Source of the DNA: Sipunculus nudus
Lineage: Eukaryota; Annelida; Sipuncula; Golfingiida; Sipunculidae
Direction: 5' to 3'
Assembly (NCBI GenBank): GCA_026874595.1
Contig: CM049320.1
Span: 53,037,070 to 53,101,069, forward strand
Length of the DNA: 64,000 nucleotides
How positions within the stretch are numbered: the stretch's first letter is position 1; each line of letters opens with the position of its first letter. Of this stretch, positions 11,443-24,289 are shown piece by piece. The notes beneath the pieces are model-generated. The model saw only the letters and a program-made list of their open reading frames with translations, was not told the origin of the DNA and did no database searches. Both the position numbers and the translations under genes were made by a program.

Positions 11443-13860
11443 TAAATAATAATAATAATAATAATTTATTTTATATAGCGTAAAACCACATATGTGCTCT
11501 AAAACGCTTCGAACACATTCAATACACATAAAAAATCATATCTAAATAGATCACATATTAGAACTTAAAACAGAAAATAGAAATACTGAAGAACTATGAT
11601 GTATATGTATCACTAAGAAATGCACAGTCATTGGATAAAAAAAATAGGTATTTAAGGATCGTAAAAACATTTACATACAATCATATGTCTCCCTAAAAAG
11701 ATGTGTTTTCAATTGTTTTTTAAAACTTTCGAGTGTGACTGCAGATTTTGAATGTTGAGGTAGTTCATTCCACAATCTAGGCCCCGAAACACTAAAAGCT
11801 CGTTCCATAGCCAAAGACGACCTTGTGAATGGTACTACCAGTTGGTGTAGATCAGATGACCTGAGTGACCTTGTGGGTTCGTAGGGAATGATCAGCTCAC
11901 TTAAGTATCCAGGGGCCTCACCATGTATACATTTGAATACCATCACTAAGACTTTGTACTCTATACGTTGACGTACCGTGAGCCAATGGAGAGTTTTCAA
12001 TACAGGAGTGATATGATCTCTTCTTTGGGCTCCGCTGATGACCCGTGCGGCTGCGTTCTGGACACGCTGCAGAGGGTAAAGACTAGACTGAGGCAGGCCA
12101 AGTAGTAACGAATTGCAATAGTCCAATTTCGATGTTATAAATGCATGTACCAACTTCAGAAGTGAGTCATCTTTCAGAAACTTTTTTAAGTGTAGCAATG
12201 TTCCAAAGTTGTAATTAAGCACGCTTACAGATATTCTGAATATGTGGTTTCATACTTAAACAGGAGTCAACAATGACGCCTATGTTGCTTGCTTGCAAAG
12301 ACCTATCTACTGTGGATCTACCGACTTTGAGTGAGGGAACCAGATCCATCTGCGGTGTTTTGGAAGAAATTACCAAGTCTTCAGTTTTAGACTCATTCAT
12401 TTTCAAAATATACTTGTTCTTCCATTCTTTGACAAGATGAATGCAGCTTTCTATTTTTAAAACCGCTTCTGTTAATGATGCTTGGTCAAAAGAAATATAT
12501 TATTGTGTGTCGTCTGCATAGAGATGATATGATATTCCTTGCGCACGCAGGAGTCTGCCTAGTGATGCAGTGTATAAAGTGAACAAAATTGGACCGAGGA
12601 CACTACCCTGAGGCACCCCACAAGAAAGCTCCTTCCCCTAGGACTGCATGCCTGATAGACAAATATGCTGTGGGCGATGCATTAGGTAGGAATCAAACCA
12701 TTTCAGCACTATGTATGATAGACCCAACCTAGCGAGTACGGTGAGCAGCATTTGATGACTGACAGTGTCGAATGCTGCTGACAGATCCAATAGTACCAAA
12801 ATGACAGACGTCTTTTCTGACAAAGCAAAGAGTATATCATTTTGTACCCTCAGGAGTGCAGACTCTGTGCTATGACCTGCTCGGTAGGCAGATTGCAAGG
12901 GCTCTGCTAAGTGATTTTTTCAACAATATGTTTTTTGAGTTGCTTTGCGACCACTTTTTCCAATAACTTGGATACAAAAGCCAAATTTGACACAGGGCGG
13001 TAATTCTTTAAGTAATTTTGGTCCAGTGAGGGTTTCTTTATTAAAGGTGTCAAGAGTGCCCTCTTAAGAGTACTGGGGACATGTCCTTCCCTCAGAGACG
13101 CATTTATTATTTTACAAATGGGATGGGCAAGTATTTCTGCAAATGTTTTGCATAACACTGTTGGAACTGGGTCAAGTCCATTGGACTTGTCAGAGGAGGA
13201 TTTGATAAGTTTAAATACATCATCAACACTAACCAGTGTGAACTGAGTCCAGTAAACCTCACACTGAGGTATAAGAAACTCTGCATCTGATTCTCGACTG
13301 TGATCAATACTGTCCTGAATTAGTTTGATTTTCCTAATAAAATAGTCACTAAATCTGGACAGGATTTCTTCAGTAGAGGAATGAGTAGGTAGCACAAAAT
13401 GTTTCTTTGAACAACCTTATAGTTCATTAGCAACTTTAAAAATAGTTCCGCCATCACTGGCGTTATCAGTCATTTCACAGTAATAAAGTTTTTTAGCCTC
13501 AGTCATCAGTCGGTTTGTCACATTCTTTTGTTCAATAAACATCTGTTTATGAACTTCAAGCTTTGTTTTGTTGTACAACCGCTCCAATTGACGTCTCTTT
13601 TGCTTTGCCTCTCGTAAGTGTTCATTAAACCACTTAGCTTCCTCACGAATCACTACCTTCCGGGTTCTCTCAGGTAATACCTTGTCGATAATTTCACTCA
13701 GTACATTATTGTAACACAAAACAAGAGCATCACTATCAAAACTAGCACCATCACCTTTTTCTAATAGAGGGGATTTAGTTAATTCCTGCATGAAAGCAAT
13801 GTGGTCAAGTGACCTGAATCTCCGGTATGTAACATGTGATCCGGCATCCAAAGCTCAATT
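11443..13860 (-). mobile_element. 5'-truncated CR1/jockey-like LINE
   Basis: On the minus strand the order is the region after the endonuclease, reverse transcriptase, C-terminal domain, a 3' UTR and an (ATT)n tail (11446-11470 on the + strand). The endonuclease and any ORF1 are missing, so the insertion is 5'-truncated at about 13860. The 3' UTR ending in a TATATAAAATAAATTATTATT-type tail fits CR1/L2-like elements that end in short microsatellites. Confidence 0.88.
11671..13851 (-). pseudogene. LINE ORF2 (reverse transcriptase), broken
   Basis: Recognisable blocks in order: [42 protein letters not shown] and the catalytic YADDTQ, then the usual [10 protein letters not shown] and RLWNELP blocks of the C-terminal domain. 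Breaks: an in-frame TAA near 13417; a frameshift in an A6 run near 12920; a nonsense TAA directly after YADDTQ near 12500; and a frameshift in an A6 run near 12185. It cannot make an active protein. Confidence 0.88.
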
Positions 13861-14574
13861 GAAAAATATAAATACCTCTAATATACAAGAAAGCATTTTG
13901 GATTCTGATCCGCTTATTTATTCATTTTGTACATGACTTGTAGTGTAATTACCAGACGTATTTATATCATAGACTTTATGACTTATTGATGACGTGTAAT
14001 CAATCTGAATAGTTCGAATCGTTACAAACCTGAATAAAACGATTATTTCCGGATTTATAATAGCTTGTATAATTATTAATAAAACTTAATCCTTTTGAGT
14101 GTTGGTAATTTTATACAAAGCAAAACTTTGAGCAAGTTTAAAAAGTGATGCTGTTAGAAGAAAAGGATGGCGCAAGAATTCAGGAATTCAATTAGCAGGT
14201 AGGTGAGGAAGTCTGGGTCGAAGCATGGCACGGGCTCCTTCAACGTAGAGGATTACTTGTTTTAGCAAAAACCAGACGGAATTTAGTAGGGGTAGAGATT
14301 AAAAGCTAACATGGGGTGTTAGTCTACATAGAACAAAGTCGGTTTTGATTAAGAGAGCTTACAACCTAACAGATTTCGAACCCAAAAAATTGTTTGGTGG
14401 ATATGTACTACATTGAGACCCTGTCAGTTTTTTTGGGTGCTTTATTACACTTGGCGCAGTCATGTATAGCACGTCATTCGTCATGTTTCCTAAAAGTTAT
14501 GTTCAATAAGGAATAGGCATGTTTCAGACAGGGGCCACTGTGTCCTGTGAGATGGAATTAGATGCGGCTAGCCG
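13861..14574. other. Unassigned AT-rich DNA
   Basis: Nothing recognisable apart from a gradual rise in GC toward the following minisatellite. Confidence 0.4.
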
Positions 14575-14960
14575 GTCCATTTGCATGCCGGCGTTAGGTG
14601 AGGTGGAGTGAGGTGCTGCCAGCTTGTCTCCAGGGAGGTCCAGTGAAGTGTTGCCAGCCAGTGTCCCGTGCGGTGGACTAAGGTGCTTTCGGCCGGTGTG
14701 CAAGGAGGTCCAGTGAGGTGCTGCCTGCCGTTGTCTAGTGAGGTGCTGATAGCCGGTGTCCAGTGAGGTGATGCTCGCCGGTGTGCAGTGAGGTGCTGCC
14801 CGATGGTGTCCCGTGAAGTGGAGTCAGGTGCTGCCGGTCGATGTCAAGAGAGGTCCAGTGAGGTGCTGCCAGCCGTTGTCCAGTGAGGTGTTGGCAGGCG
14901 GTGTCCAGGGAGATGCCGCCAGCCGATGTCCAGTGAGATGCAATGAGTTGCCGCCAGCCA
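14575..14960. repeat. GC-rich minisatellite (AGGTGCTGCCAGCCGGTGTCC-like)
   Basis: About a dozen irregular units built on TCCAGTGAGGTGCTGCC and GCCGGTGTCC. It is much more GC-rich than its surroundings. Open frames on both strands here are products of the repeat. Confidence 0.85.
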
Positions 14961-16471
14961 AGGTCCAATATCGCGAGTTCAAAGATAAGGGACCGTCAAA
15001 CCGGGCTCTCTTAAGTTGTTTTTAGATTTTACCAGTGTGTCTAGTGAGGCGTAACAGGCTAGGAACTCTGTAGCTTTAATGATCTTTTATATGCTGTTTA
15101 GGTGCTGACATTGATTTGTTGTGTGTTTGAGTGCCGATACGCTGAGGGCGCCATCAAAAGCCACAATCTTTACTTTACAACGTCAAAGCAAAGGCAAGCC
15201 GGTCCGTTCCCTTGGGCACCAGAAAGAAATAATTTTTATTGGGCGACAATAAAACATTGAGTATAATCTTCCATCGAAAAATATGCTAGACGAGTAAACT
15301 TTTTTTCTGAAATTGTAGTGGAAAGGAGTGTAACAGTTTATGTCATACCGACCTAAAACCGCTGTCGATTGCTGTTATAAAATGTAGGATATCTGATAAG
15401 CAGTACCGTGTTTTAACGGATATTTCAAAGGATATTATATATATTTATCACGCATTGCAGAAATTATATTTTGTTCTGCATTCAGTTCCTTTAAACATTT
15501 GACTTTTAATATAAGATACCATGTTGCTTAGTGAAGTATACAATTGGGTTTAATATAGGTTATTTTATCTGCGGGGGTTGACGTTCCTTACGGGCGATAT
15601 GACTGCTTACACACCAAATTAAGTGCTGTTATCACCCTTTCCTAATTACGAGTCGGGTTATTTCCATATAACAAAAATATAAGCTTATAGTATTTAACAT
15701 TTCAATAGAGAAGTTCAACACTTTCCATCAATGTCAACTCTTGTAATAAAAACAAACTTCAAGGGTTTGAAGTTTAAACATTTTATTGTATTGGTTCCCA
15801 TTATAACATCACTGGTAACTTTAATTTCATAATAAACTAGGAACTATCTTTTCATGATTTCCTGAACAAGGATTAACGTTATTTTCTCTCCTAAAGTTGA
15901 TCTTCGTTGAACTGATGAGAAAACAATTTTCAATTCAATTTTCAATTCAACTAGCACGACAAGAAAAAAAGTATGCTCTTGGTTTGATTTTAAGTATGGC
16001 AATCTATTTAAGAGTATTTTTATGGGTGTCGGGTGTAATAGGGGCAATACAATTCTTTGTGCAGGATCAACAGCACACAGTCTCAATGGATAAATTGTGC
16101 AGGCGTTCCTAAACAATGGACCACATTAGGATTTTATATGAATTCTGATTAGAACCTGAGAGTGTCCGGGCATTACAAGACATTCTAGACCGATGACAAA
16201 TAATTCATAGGTGCTAAATTATATCTACATCATAATGATTCGTTAATTATTGTGTAACAGGCATCTCATGATGATATTTTTAGTTTTAAATAAATACAAA
16301 TTTCCGTAATATCTCGATATGCGACATCTATAGCGCGGGCGAATGTATAGGGCTTTTATATGGTCGCGTCGCTAATGAATAATGGAATATGTTATAAGAA
16401 TAAATAGAATACCTTAAAAAGAAAGCTCTCTTCTGTTCATCTTTTCAATATTAGTTATTGTTATTATTTGT
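14961..16471. other. Unassigned DNA
   Basis: No exon, RNA or repeat family recognised. Confidence 0.4.
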
Positions 16472-17788
16472 AGCTCAGCTGACTGAAAGTCATCTGAGCT
16501 ATAGCGATCACCCTTTGTCCGGCGTCCGTCCGTCTGGTCGTCCGTTAACAGGGCACAAATCGTAACCATTGGACCTGGAATCTTCTAACTTGACATCAAG
16601 GGAGGTCTATAAAAAATCTCCTTGGAAACCAAAATAAGGTCTCTGTTACTCGTATCCTCCGAGCTATGGGGCTTGTAAGTACCCCTCAGAATAATTAAAA
16701 ATTTGATACAAAAGCTCAAGTATCTGAATAACTAATGCATTGATCACCATGATTCTTTGCATTAATATTGGTCATGGAGTGTTCCATCCGTTCCTGCAAA
16801 TTGATGGCACCATGTGTATTTTTCTAATTTTTTAAATTTTCTTAAACTATTTTTGATACCTTCAAAGAAGCTGTCATCTGTTAACAGGGCATAAATCGAA
16901 TCCGCTGGACCCTTGGACTGATCTTTCTTTAACCTAGCATAGTTGTTCCCTCATCTATTTTGTTGTGCCTAACAAAGACAGATGGTACCACCGGCAATCT
17001 TTTTCTGTGCAGTATGACTCTGTGTGTCTTTTAGATAACACCAACATCTCAGGAGTGGCTCAATGTATTGTGCTGAAAGTTTGAATGTTCATAGATCTTG
17101 GATCTCTCTTTCTCCTACCTGCTACTCGTCGCGCCACCAACAATACTTTTTGCGTAGTGTCCATTTGTGCATTTGCCATCTGTTCGTCTTAGTGCTTCTT
17201 TAATGTATTATGTTGAAATTGTCCAAATTCATAGATCTTGGACTCCTTCATCTTGTACTCAAGACTGGTGCAGCCACCTGCAATCATTTTTCTGTGGCAT
17301 CCATCAGTACATTTGCTTTGGGTGACAATTGCTCATATCTCAGGAGTGGTTCAAGGTATTGGTCTGAAATTTGGCATGTCCATCCATCTTGGAAAATTTT
17401 ATCGTAAACCAGACAGATGGCACCACCTACCTTCCTGTTTCTGTAGAATAAATTAATTTTCTTTTCTTAGGAATGGTGTGCCGTATTGGCCTGAAATTGT
17501 GCATGTCCATAGATCATGGCCTGCTCCATCTTATACTCAAGACTGTAGGCGCCACATCCGCAATCGTTTTCCTGTGGCGTCCATACGTACATGTGCTTTT
17601 TGGAAAAAAAGATATTGGTCTAAAATTTTGCATGTCAATCCGTCTTGGAGTGATTTCTCGTAAACCAGACATTTCTAAGGATTCTTCATAAAATTCATGA
17701 TTTTTTGGCACTCTGACAGTCATCTTTCTCATTGTTCAACATTCCTTAAATTCAGCTGAGCGTCATGGCCCATGGGCCACTAGTTATT
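16472..17788 (-). mobile_element. Pearl/HINE-like (Helentron-type) non-autonomous element
   Basis: The + strand starts with the hairpin TAGCTCAG-C-TGACT-gaa-AGTCA-T-CTGAGCTA, then a (GTCC)n-type tract, then ~335 bp core units (starting near 16542 and 16877) and shorter diverged units. It ends in TCAGCTGAGCGTCATGGCCC. The reverse-strand tract is of the ACRG type known from pearl elements of bivalves, so the element reads on the minus strand. It has no coding capacity. Confidence 0.7.
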
Positions 17789-18144
17789 ATTCAATACCCC
17801 CGGTTTTTCAGCTTTATAAACTCTCTAGAGATGTTTAATTATCACATGCATGTATTAAACTATGATTAAGTAAAACCACGTTATGATGAGGAATTTACAA
17901 GAGCTTTACTGGTTGGCATTTTTCTATTTGATATGATAAAATGAAATCGGTATAAAAAATAATGTCCTCTTCTGCGTTGACATGTCACAACAGCATAACA
18001 GTTGCTTCTACTTAATGACAAGGCACACAAGTAAGATATTAAGTATTGGGTAGTGTTTATTAGTGATTTTGGGCAACAATATATTGAAATGGATTCTCTC
18101 ATGTAATAACGTATTAGACCGTCCCCGTGTAGACCTACAACTAT

Positions 18145-18152
18145 GTGCATAT
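18145..18152 (+). repeat. hAT target-site duplication, left
   Basis: GTGCATAT, identical to the right copy. Confidence 0.9.
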
Positions 18153-19690
18153 TAGGGCCCTAATAAATTGAGCCCGCACCCGCCCCGCATCATGCCCTGT
18201 CAGTCCGCAGCCCGCCCCGCAATCGAAGAAAAAAAAATCAGCCCACCCCGTCCCGCAGTTACTATGATTCCTATAGCCCGCACCCGCCCCGCAAAATTTT
18301 CTTTCAGCCCGCACCCGCCCCGCCCCGCATTTTTTCATGTTTCCGGCCCTCAGTCAAGCCCTCAAAATAATTTTTAAAAAAGTTTTCTGATCCAAAGGTT
18401 TACATATCAAGAATATTTTGCAGCACACATATAAGCCACGCTTATTATAAATATATGTGAAATGTTTGATGACTGGAATGAAAAATTAATTTTAATACGT
18501 TTTTTGCAATCATTCACACAATGATTCATAAACATTTTTAAGGATATTTTATTGGTTAAATGGATTTAATACATACATAATAATAATTAAACACAACTTA
18601 AATATGTTTTCATATTTTACAGTGGAAATAAAGAAAGTTTTGGATTATTGTGTCTGTTTCTACTTAAAAAAAGTAAAAAAAAATGATTTCTTTAAAGTGT
18701 GTGTAGCCAAAGTTACCCTCTGGAATTGTATTGGCTAATCACAAGCAATCAGACTACTGAGATGTGTTGCTGGTCATAATCAGCAAAAAATTTGAAACTG
18801 AGACTAATCAGGTCAAGGGAGTAAAGGGGTAATCTGACTGATGTGGCTTTAGGTTAAGAATTTTATTGAGATAGGCATGACCAGAGCGGTGTTTCTTATA
18901 GCAATCATCAACATATTGTGCAGTGCCTAAACAGGGATTTGACCAGCCAGTGGTCAATTTCAGTAACAATTAGAGAGCACAATGTCATGGAGTTACAATT
19001 AGATAAGGAGTCCACCTTAGGCTAAGTCAATTGAGCCACCTATAGAGGCAGCTGTAGCCACACACTGCCTATTACAAGACAAAAGGTAATCAAGCTCTTG
19101 CTTCACTCCCAGCCATATTATGTAATATATGAGACCTGACACAAGCACTGCAGGGTTACAGTCCATATACAACATCAGGCCAAGTAACTTTATACAAAGT
19201 TATGACCAGCTTCCATTGCAAGGACAATTATTTAAAATCTAGATTTCAGATTAATGATGCATCATCTATTTTGTATAGCAAATTGAGGTTATACCTTGAA
19301 AAGACACATTTGCAAAGTGTTGTTACAATTGTCAGTCAGTGGTAGGGGTTAACAGGAATAAATTAAAATTTATACAAATTTATCTTTTCATTTTACTACT
19401 TTTTTGACACCTGAAAACATTTTATACAAAAATATCAAGGTCTTCAAATGATAGTTAACTAGTCATTTTTAAGTATAATTATATATTCTTGTTCTGCCGG
19501 ATCATCAACCCGCAGCCTGCCCCGCCCAATCCCGCCCCACACAGACCTTATTTCGGCCCGCCCCGCCCCGCACTTTCGTAGATGTAGCCCGCCCCGCCCC
19601 GCAAAGAATCCTATGCATGGGCCCGCAGGGGCCCGCCTTCTGCGGGCCACCGCTGGCCGCGGGTCAAAACCCGCCCCGCGCAGGGTCCTA
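18153..19690. mobile_element. Non-autonomous hAT element with 8-bp TSD
   Basis: The termini are TAGGGCCCT and AGGGTCCTA (8 of 9 matching as inverted repeats). The element is flanked by the perfect direct repeat GTGCATAT at 18145-18152 and 19691-19698, the 8-bp target duplication diagnostic of hAT transposition. Subterminal regions (18164-18340 and 19500-19680) are packed with CCCGCCCCGC words in the same orientation, and the interior is AT-rich with no transposase. The homologous site near 51550 lacks the element. Confidence 0.9.
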
Positions 19691-19698
19691 GTGCATAT
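19691..19698 (+). repeat. hAT target-site duplication, right
   Basis: GTGCATAT, immediately after AGGGTCCTA. Confidence 0.9.
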
Positions 19699-19960
19699 AC
19701 GTGTGTTCAAGATTTTTTTTTTCGCTGTGTAGGACATAGTATGACTGGAGTCGTTTAGGAAACCCATTTACCACACACAATTGAATTCAGTATACCTCCT
19801 AACACGTGGAGCCTAAATGTTTGTATTATATATCATATAAACTTGTTCTATCTATTGATTTATCTCTCTGTCCATGGATCTATGTCTCTCTCTCTCTCTC
19901 TCTCTCTCTTTCTATCTGTCTATCTATCCCCGCTATCTAAGACATATGGATAGGATTGGA

Positions 19961-19967
<7 letters not shown>

Positions 19968-20001
<34 letters not shown>
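19968..20001. repeat. (AT)n microsatellite
   Basis: AT dinucleotide tract. A (CT)n tract lies shortly before it near 19890. Confidence 0.98.
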
Positions 20002-20006
<5 letters not shown>

Positions 20007-20850
20007 ATATGCTAGAGTTAATTTATTTTTATGTTATTTGGTAAACTAAATTCATGGTTAAGAACAAACAATGCTATAATACATTTACCAGTGCAACCAA
20101 TGATCTTCGAACAAGAATAAGTTTTTGTTTTTATATAACATTGTTTAAATCTCACTTAAAATAAAAAAGTCACACACAGAGTGTATCCATTTACAGTACG
20201 TGTGGGTGTGTGTATTTGGCGTGTGACTAAATGAAGTACGTGTTTGTGTTTATACCATTAATATTTTTGCGAGTGTGTATGTTTGTCTCTTCTCCAAATG
20301 GGTATATCCGAATGATTAATAATACATGGATAAACACTTCCCATTTGCTCAGAATGACTACGCCTTTTCGCTAGTATTCAGTATAGATGTGTTGCGTATG
20401 GTATTGCATGTGCTCGCCTTCTTGTTATTACTTTGGCAAAATCGATTTAATGTTTATGTTACTAAGATGGATTGCCTGACTCTGAGGGATGGGCCAAATA
20501 TCAGCAGTAATACCTTGGTATGGGTACAGGTATTTGTGAGATAAATTTCATGGTTTAATTCCAGGTTCTCCAGAGAGTACATTGTTACAGGTACAGATAA
20601 GACATGTTTCATTCAAATACATTTAAATAATCACAATTAGTTACATTTGCAAGCCATTATATACATTTTATGTATTCTTAGGGTACAGATACCCAAGACC
20701 CAGGCACAGGTACCAGGGACTTCCTGATAAAGGCACAAAGGTACAGGTATAGGTACTGGTACAGGTTAAGGTAATCTGAATTGGGTAACTTAGTGCAGGT
20801 ACGACTTAAAGTACTGGCTCCAACCCTGCTGCGTTCATCAGTGTGTGTGT

Positions 20851-21928
20851 TTATGAGATTGATAAAAAAATAAATAAAACGGTTAATAAAAACAACTTAT
20901 CAGAAAACTCTGTTTTATATATCAGGTCCTTTAAAGCAGATATGTATATTTTGCTTAAAGTTCTTTCGTATCTGGTCTGGAAAAATCATAGTTTTTTTTT
21001 ATTTCATGATAGTAAAAAACTGTTGTAAATTTGTTTGATTCATCGGTCATTGATCAATCAAAGCTTACATCTAATGTCGAACACGGGGCTGCCGGTGACC
21101 TTCGGTCGGTATAAAAGCACCTGGGGAAATTGTTCTGCTTACATTTTAATCAAGTAGAGGTAAAATTATGGAAATGTAAAGCGATATACATGCACTATTG
21201 TGGTCAGTGAATTAAAGTAAAAAAATAAATAAATAATTGAACGGTAGCAATATGTAATGTGAGTATCGATGTCATCAATACCGTCAGGAAGGTCAGTAAT
21301 CATTGGCCCCGGGGGGGGGGGGGGGAGACATGTCTCCCTCACTTTTTAGGAATATGGACAAAGTTTGGTGGGGACAAAGTATCATTTGTTCCCCCCCCCC
21401 TTTTAAGGGAATAAAACACATAATAATGTAGGTAGCGATTTCGAGATTATATTTTAATTATATTAATATTTATCTTATTTGTCTTTCAATTGCGCATCTT
21501 ATAACAAGAAATTTTCTATATCTTGAATGTTCAAATAAAAAAATTATGAAAATAAAGCAAATATAAACTTCATCCCAAATTACATATACCGTATTGTTGG
21601 GGAATAATATAAAGAGAGTTTTATATTTTGGGTGAGGGCTACACTGTCCTCATTACAGTGTTTTCCCCTGAAATCCGGTGAAATGTCCTGCTCTCATATT
21701 CGCAAGAACAGGGCTCTTATGTCAGTATCGCTCACATGCGTCCGATTTTCATCGAACCCCTTACATGCGTATATACATTTCTGATCCAGTCGACTATTGG
21801 GCAAAACATTTGTCTAATTAAAGTCTGAAAATTCAAAATATAAAATATAATTTGGCAATAGCTTTATAAGTAGTTAAGGTTAAAATGTAAGTTAGGTTTA
21901 TCCATATTTGTGAGCAGGCATGGTTTTT
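20851..21928. other. Unassigned DNA with long G and C runs
   Basis: No gene recognised. A G run near 21310 and a C run near 21390 bracket the word GACATGTCTCCC, probably a decayed repeat. Confidence 0.4.
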
Positions 21929-22010
21929 AGCTCAGCTGACTGAAAGTCATCTGAGCTATAGCGATCACTCTTTGTCCGTCTGTCCGTCTGTCCGTCTGTC
22001 CGTCTGTCCG

Positions 22011-23990
22011 TCCGTTAACCAGGCACAAATCGTAACCGCTGGACCTAGAACCTTGTAACTTGGGATTCTGAGAGGTCCATAAAAAATCTCCTTGGAAACC
22101 AGAAATTAGGTCTCTGTTACTCATATCCTTCGAGCTATGTGGCCCCAAAGTACCCCCCAGAAAAGTCAAAAATTTCATACAAAAACTTCAATATCTCATT
22201 AACTACTTGACTGATGGTCATGATTTTTGGCATACATATTGATCATGAGATGTTACATCACTTCCTGCAGACTGGTGGCGCCACCTGTATTTTTCGATTT
22301 TTTACGAATTTTTTTCTCTATTTTTGAGACCTTAAAAAATGTGAACATCTGTTAACAAGGCACAAATCATAAAGACTGGACTTAGAATCTTAATTCTTGA
22401 CACACTGAGAGGTCCATGAAAAATCTCCTTGGAAACCAGAAATTAGGTCTCTGTTACCCATATCCTTCGAGCTATGGGGCCCCAAAGTACCCCCCAGAAT
22501 AGTAAAAAAATTCATACAAAAACTTCAATATTTCAATAACTACATCACTGATGGTCTTCATTTTTGGCATACATATTGATCATGAGATGTTCGATCAGTT
22601 CCTGCAGACTGGTGGCGCCACCTGTACTGTTTGATTTTTTACGATTTTTTCCTCTATTTTTGAGACCTTTGAGGATGCTGTCATCTGTTAGCGTGGCACA
22701 AATCGTAACGACTGGACCTAGAATCTTCATTTTCGACACACTGAGAGACTTATGAAAAGTCTCCATGGAAACCAGAAATAAGGTCTCTGTTACCCATATC
22801 CTTCGAGCTATGGGGCCCAAAATTACCCACCAGAATAGTCAAAAATTTCATACAAAAACTTCAATATCTCATTAACTACATCACTGATGGTCATGATTTT
22901 CGACATACATATTGATCATGAGATGTTTCATCAGTTTGTGCAGACTGGTGGCGCCACCTGTATTTTTCAATGTTCACGAATTGTTTTCTCCATTTTTGAG
23001 ACCTTTAAGGATGTAGTTATCTGTCAACAGGGTACAAATCGTAACGACTGGACCTAGAATCTTCGTTCTTGACCCACAGGGAGACCCATGATAAGTCTCC
23101 ATGGAAACCTGAAATTTGGTCTCTGTTACCCATATCCTTCGAGCTATGGCACTCCAAAGTACAGCTCAGAATAATGGAAAATTTGATACAAAAGCTAAAG
23201 TATCTGAACAACTAATGCAGAGATAACCATAATTGTTTGCATGGATATTGATCATGGAGTGTTTCATAAGTTTCTGCAGACTGGTGGCACCACCTGTATT
23301 TGTTCGTTTTTTTTTACGAAATTTTTCTGTATTTTTGAGACCTTTAAAGATATGAACATCTGTTAACAGGGCACAAATCATAAAAACTGGACCAAGAATC
23401 TTCATTCTTGACACACAGGGAGACCCATGAAAAGTCTCCATGGAAACTTGAAATTAGGTCTCTGTTACCCATATTCTTTAAGCTGTATGGGTCCAAAATA
23501 CCCCCCCCCCCCCCCAGAATAATGGAAAATTTGATACAAAAACTGCAGTATTTCAATAACTACAGCACTGATGGTCATGATTTTCGGCATACATATTGAT
23601 CATGAGCTGTTCCATCAGTTTCTGCAGACTGGGTGTGCCACCTCTATTTTTTTTTCAAAATTTTACGAATTTTTTTCTTTTTTTTGAGACCTTTAAAGAT
23701 GTGGTTATCTGTCAACAGGGTACAAATCGCAACAACTGGACCTAGAATCTTCATTCTTGTCATGCAAGGAGGCCCATGAAAGGTGCCTGTTGAAACTTGA
23801 AATTAGGTCTCTGTTACCCATATCCTTCAAGCTATAGGACTCCGAAGTATCCCTCAGAATAATGGACAATTTGATACAAAAACTGAAGTATCTGAACAAC
23901 TAATGCAGAGATCACCATGATTTTTTGCATGGATATTGACCATTAAGTGTTTTTATTAGTTTCTGCAGACTGGTGGAGCCACCTGTATAT
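22011..23990. repeat. Core tandem array, six ~340 bp units
   Basis: Units begin at the word CTGTTAACARGGCACAAATC near 22011, 22349, 22684, 23021, 23360 and 23709. Most contain the 12-bp palindrome GGTGGCGCCACC or a one-base variant. Confidence 0.9.
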
Positions 23991-24289
23991 TTGTATCCGC
24001 CAAAACGATGTTTTACTATGTTTTTGACCGAGTTCCTCCACCGCGGCGGCGTTCGTTTCCAGAGAGCTCCTCGGAGACTAATGGACCGATTTTTCCCAAA
24101 CTTACACCTATTATCGGGTCACATGTGAACTGGTGCCTAACCAATTTGCGTTGACCTCTGACCTTTCCTCTCTATCCAGTGTCCATTTGTGGGTTTGTTT
24201 CCACTCATAAACCCTCATATCTCGGGAACCGTTTGACCGATCAGGAAATAAAATTGATACAAATGTAGCCCTTGGATTGCTTTATAACA

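Larger units (their letters stand above)
17885..20850. repeat. Segmental duplication, copy 1 (interrupted by hAT)
   Basis: Diverged homologue of about 51270-52770 in the same orientation. Shared landmarks: GCGTTGACATGTCA, GGATTCTCTCATGTA, ACGTGGAGCC, TTTGTCTCTTCTCC, TATATCCGAAT and GCGTTCATCA/CCGTTCATCA followed by a GT-rich tract. This copy carries the hAT insertion. The other lacks it but has a hammerhead palindrome insert. Confidence 0.8.

Noticed and set aside
14735-15025. Frames on both strands in the GC-rich minisatellite
   Set aside because: Created by the repeat; periodic peptide with no family resemblance.
18141-18377. GC-rich frames at both ends of the hAT element (also 19459-19767)
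   Set aside because: Translations of the CCCGCCCCGC subterminal arrays.
21927-23899. Series of minus-strand frames with repeated GNRDLISG-like peptides
   Set aside because: They repeat with the ~340 bp core unit of the HINE element and have no start or splice logic; they are antisense readings of a repeat. The same applies to 44372-44981.
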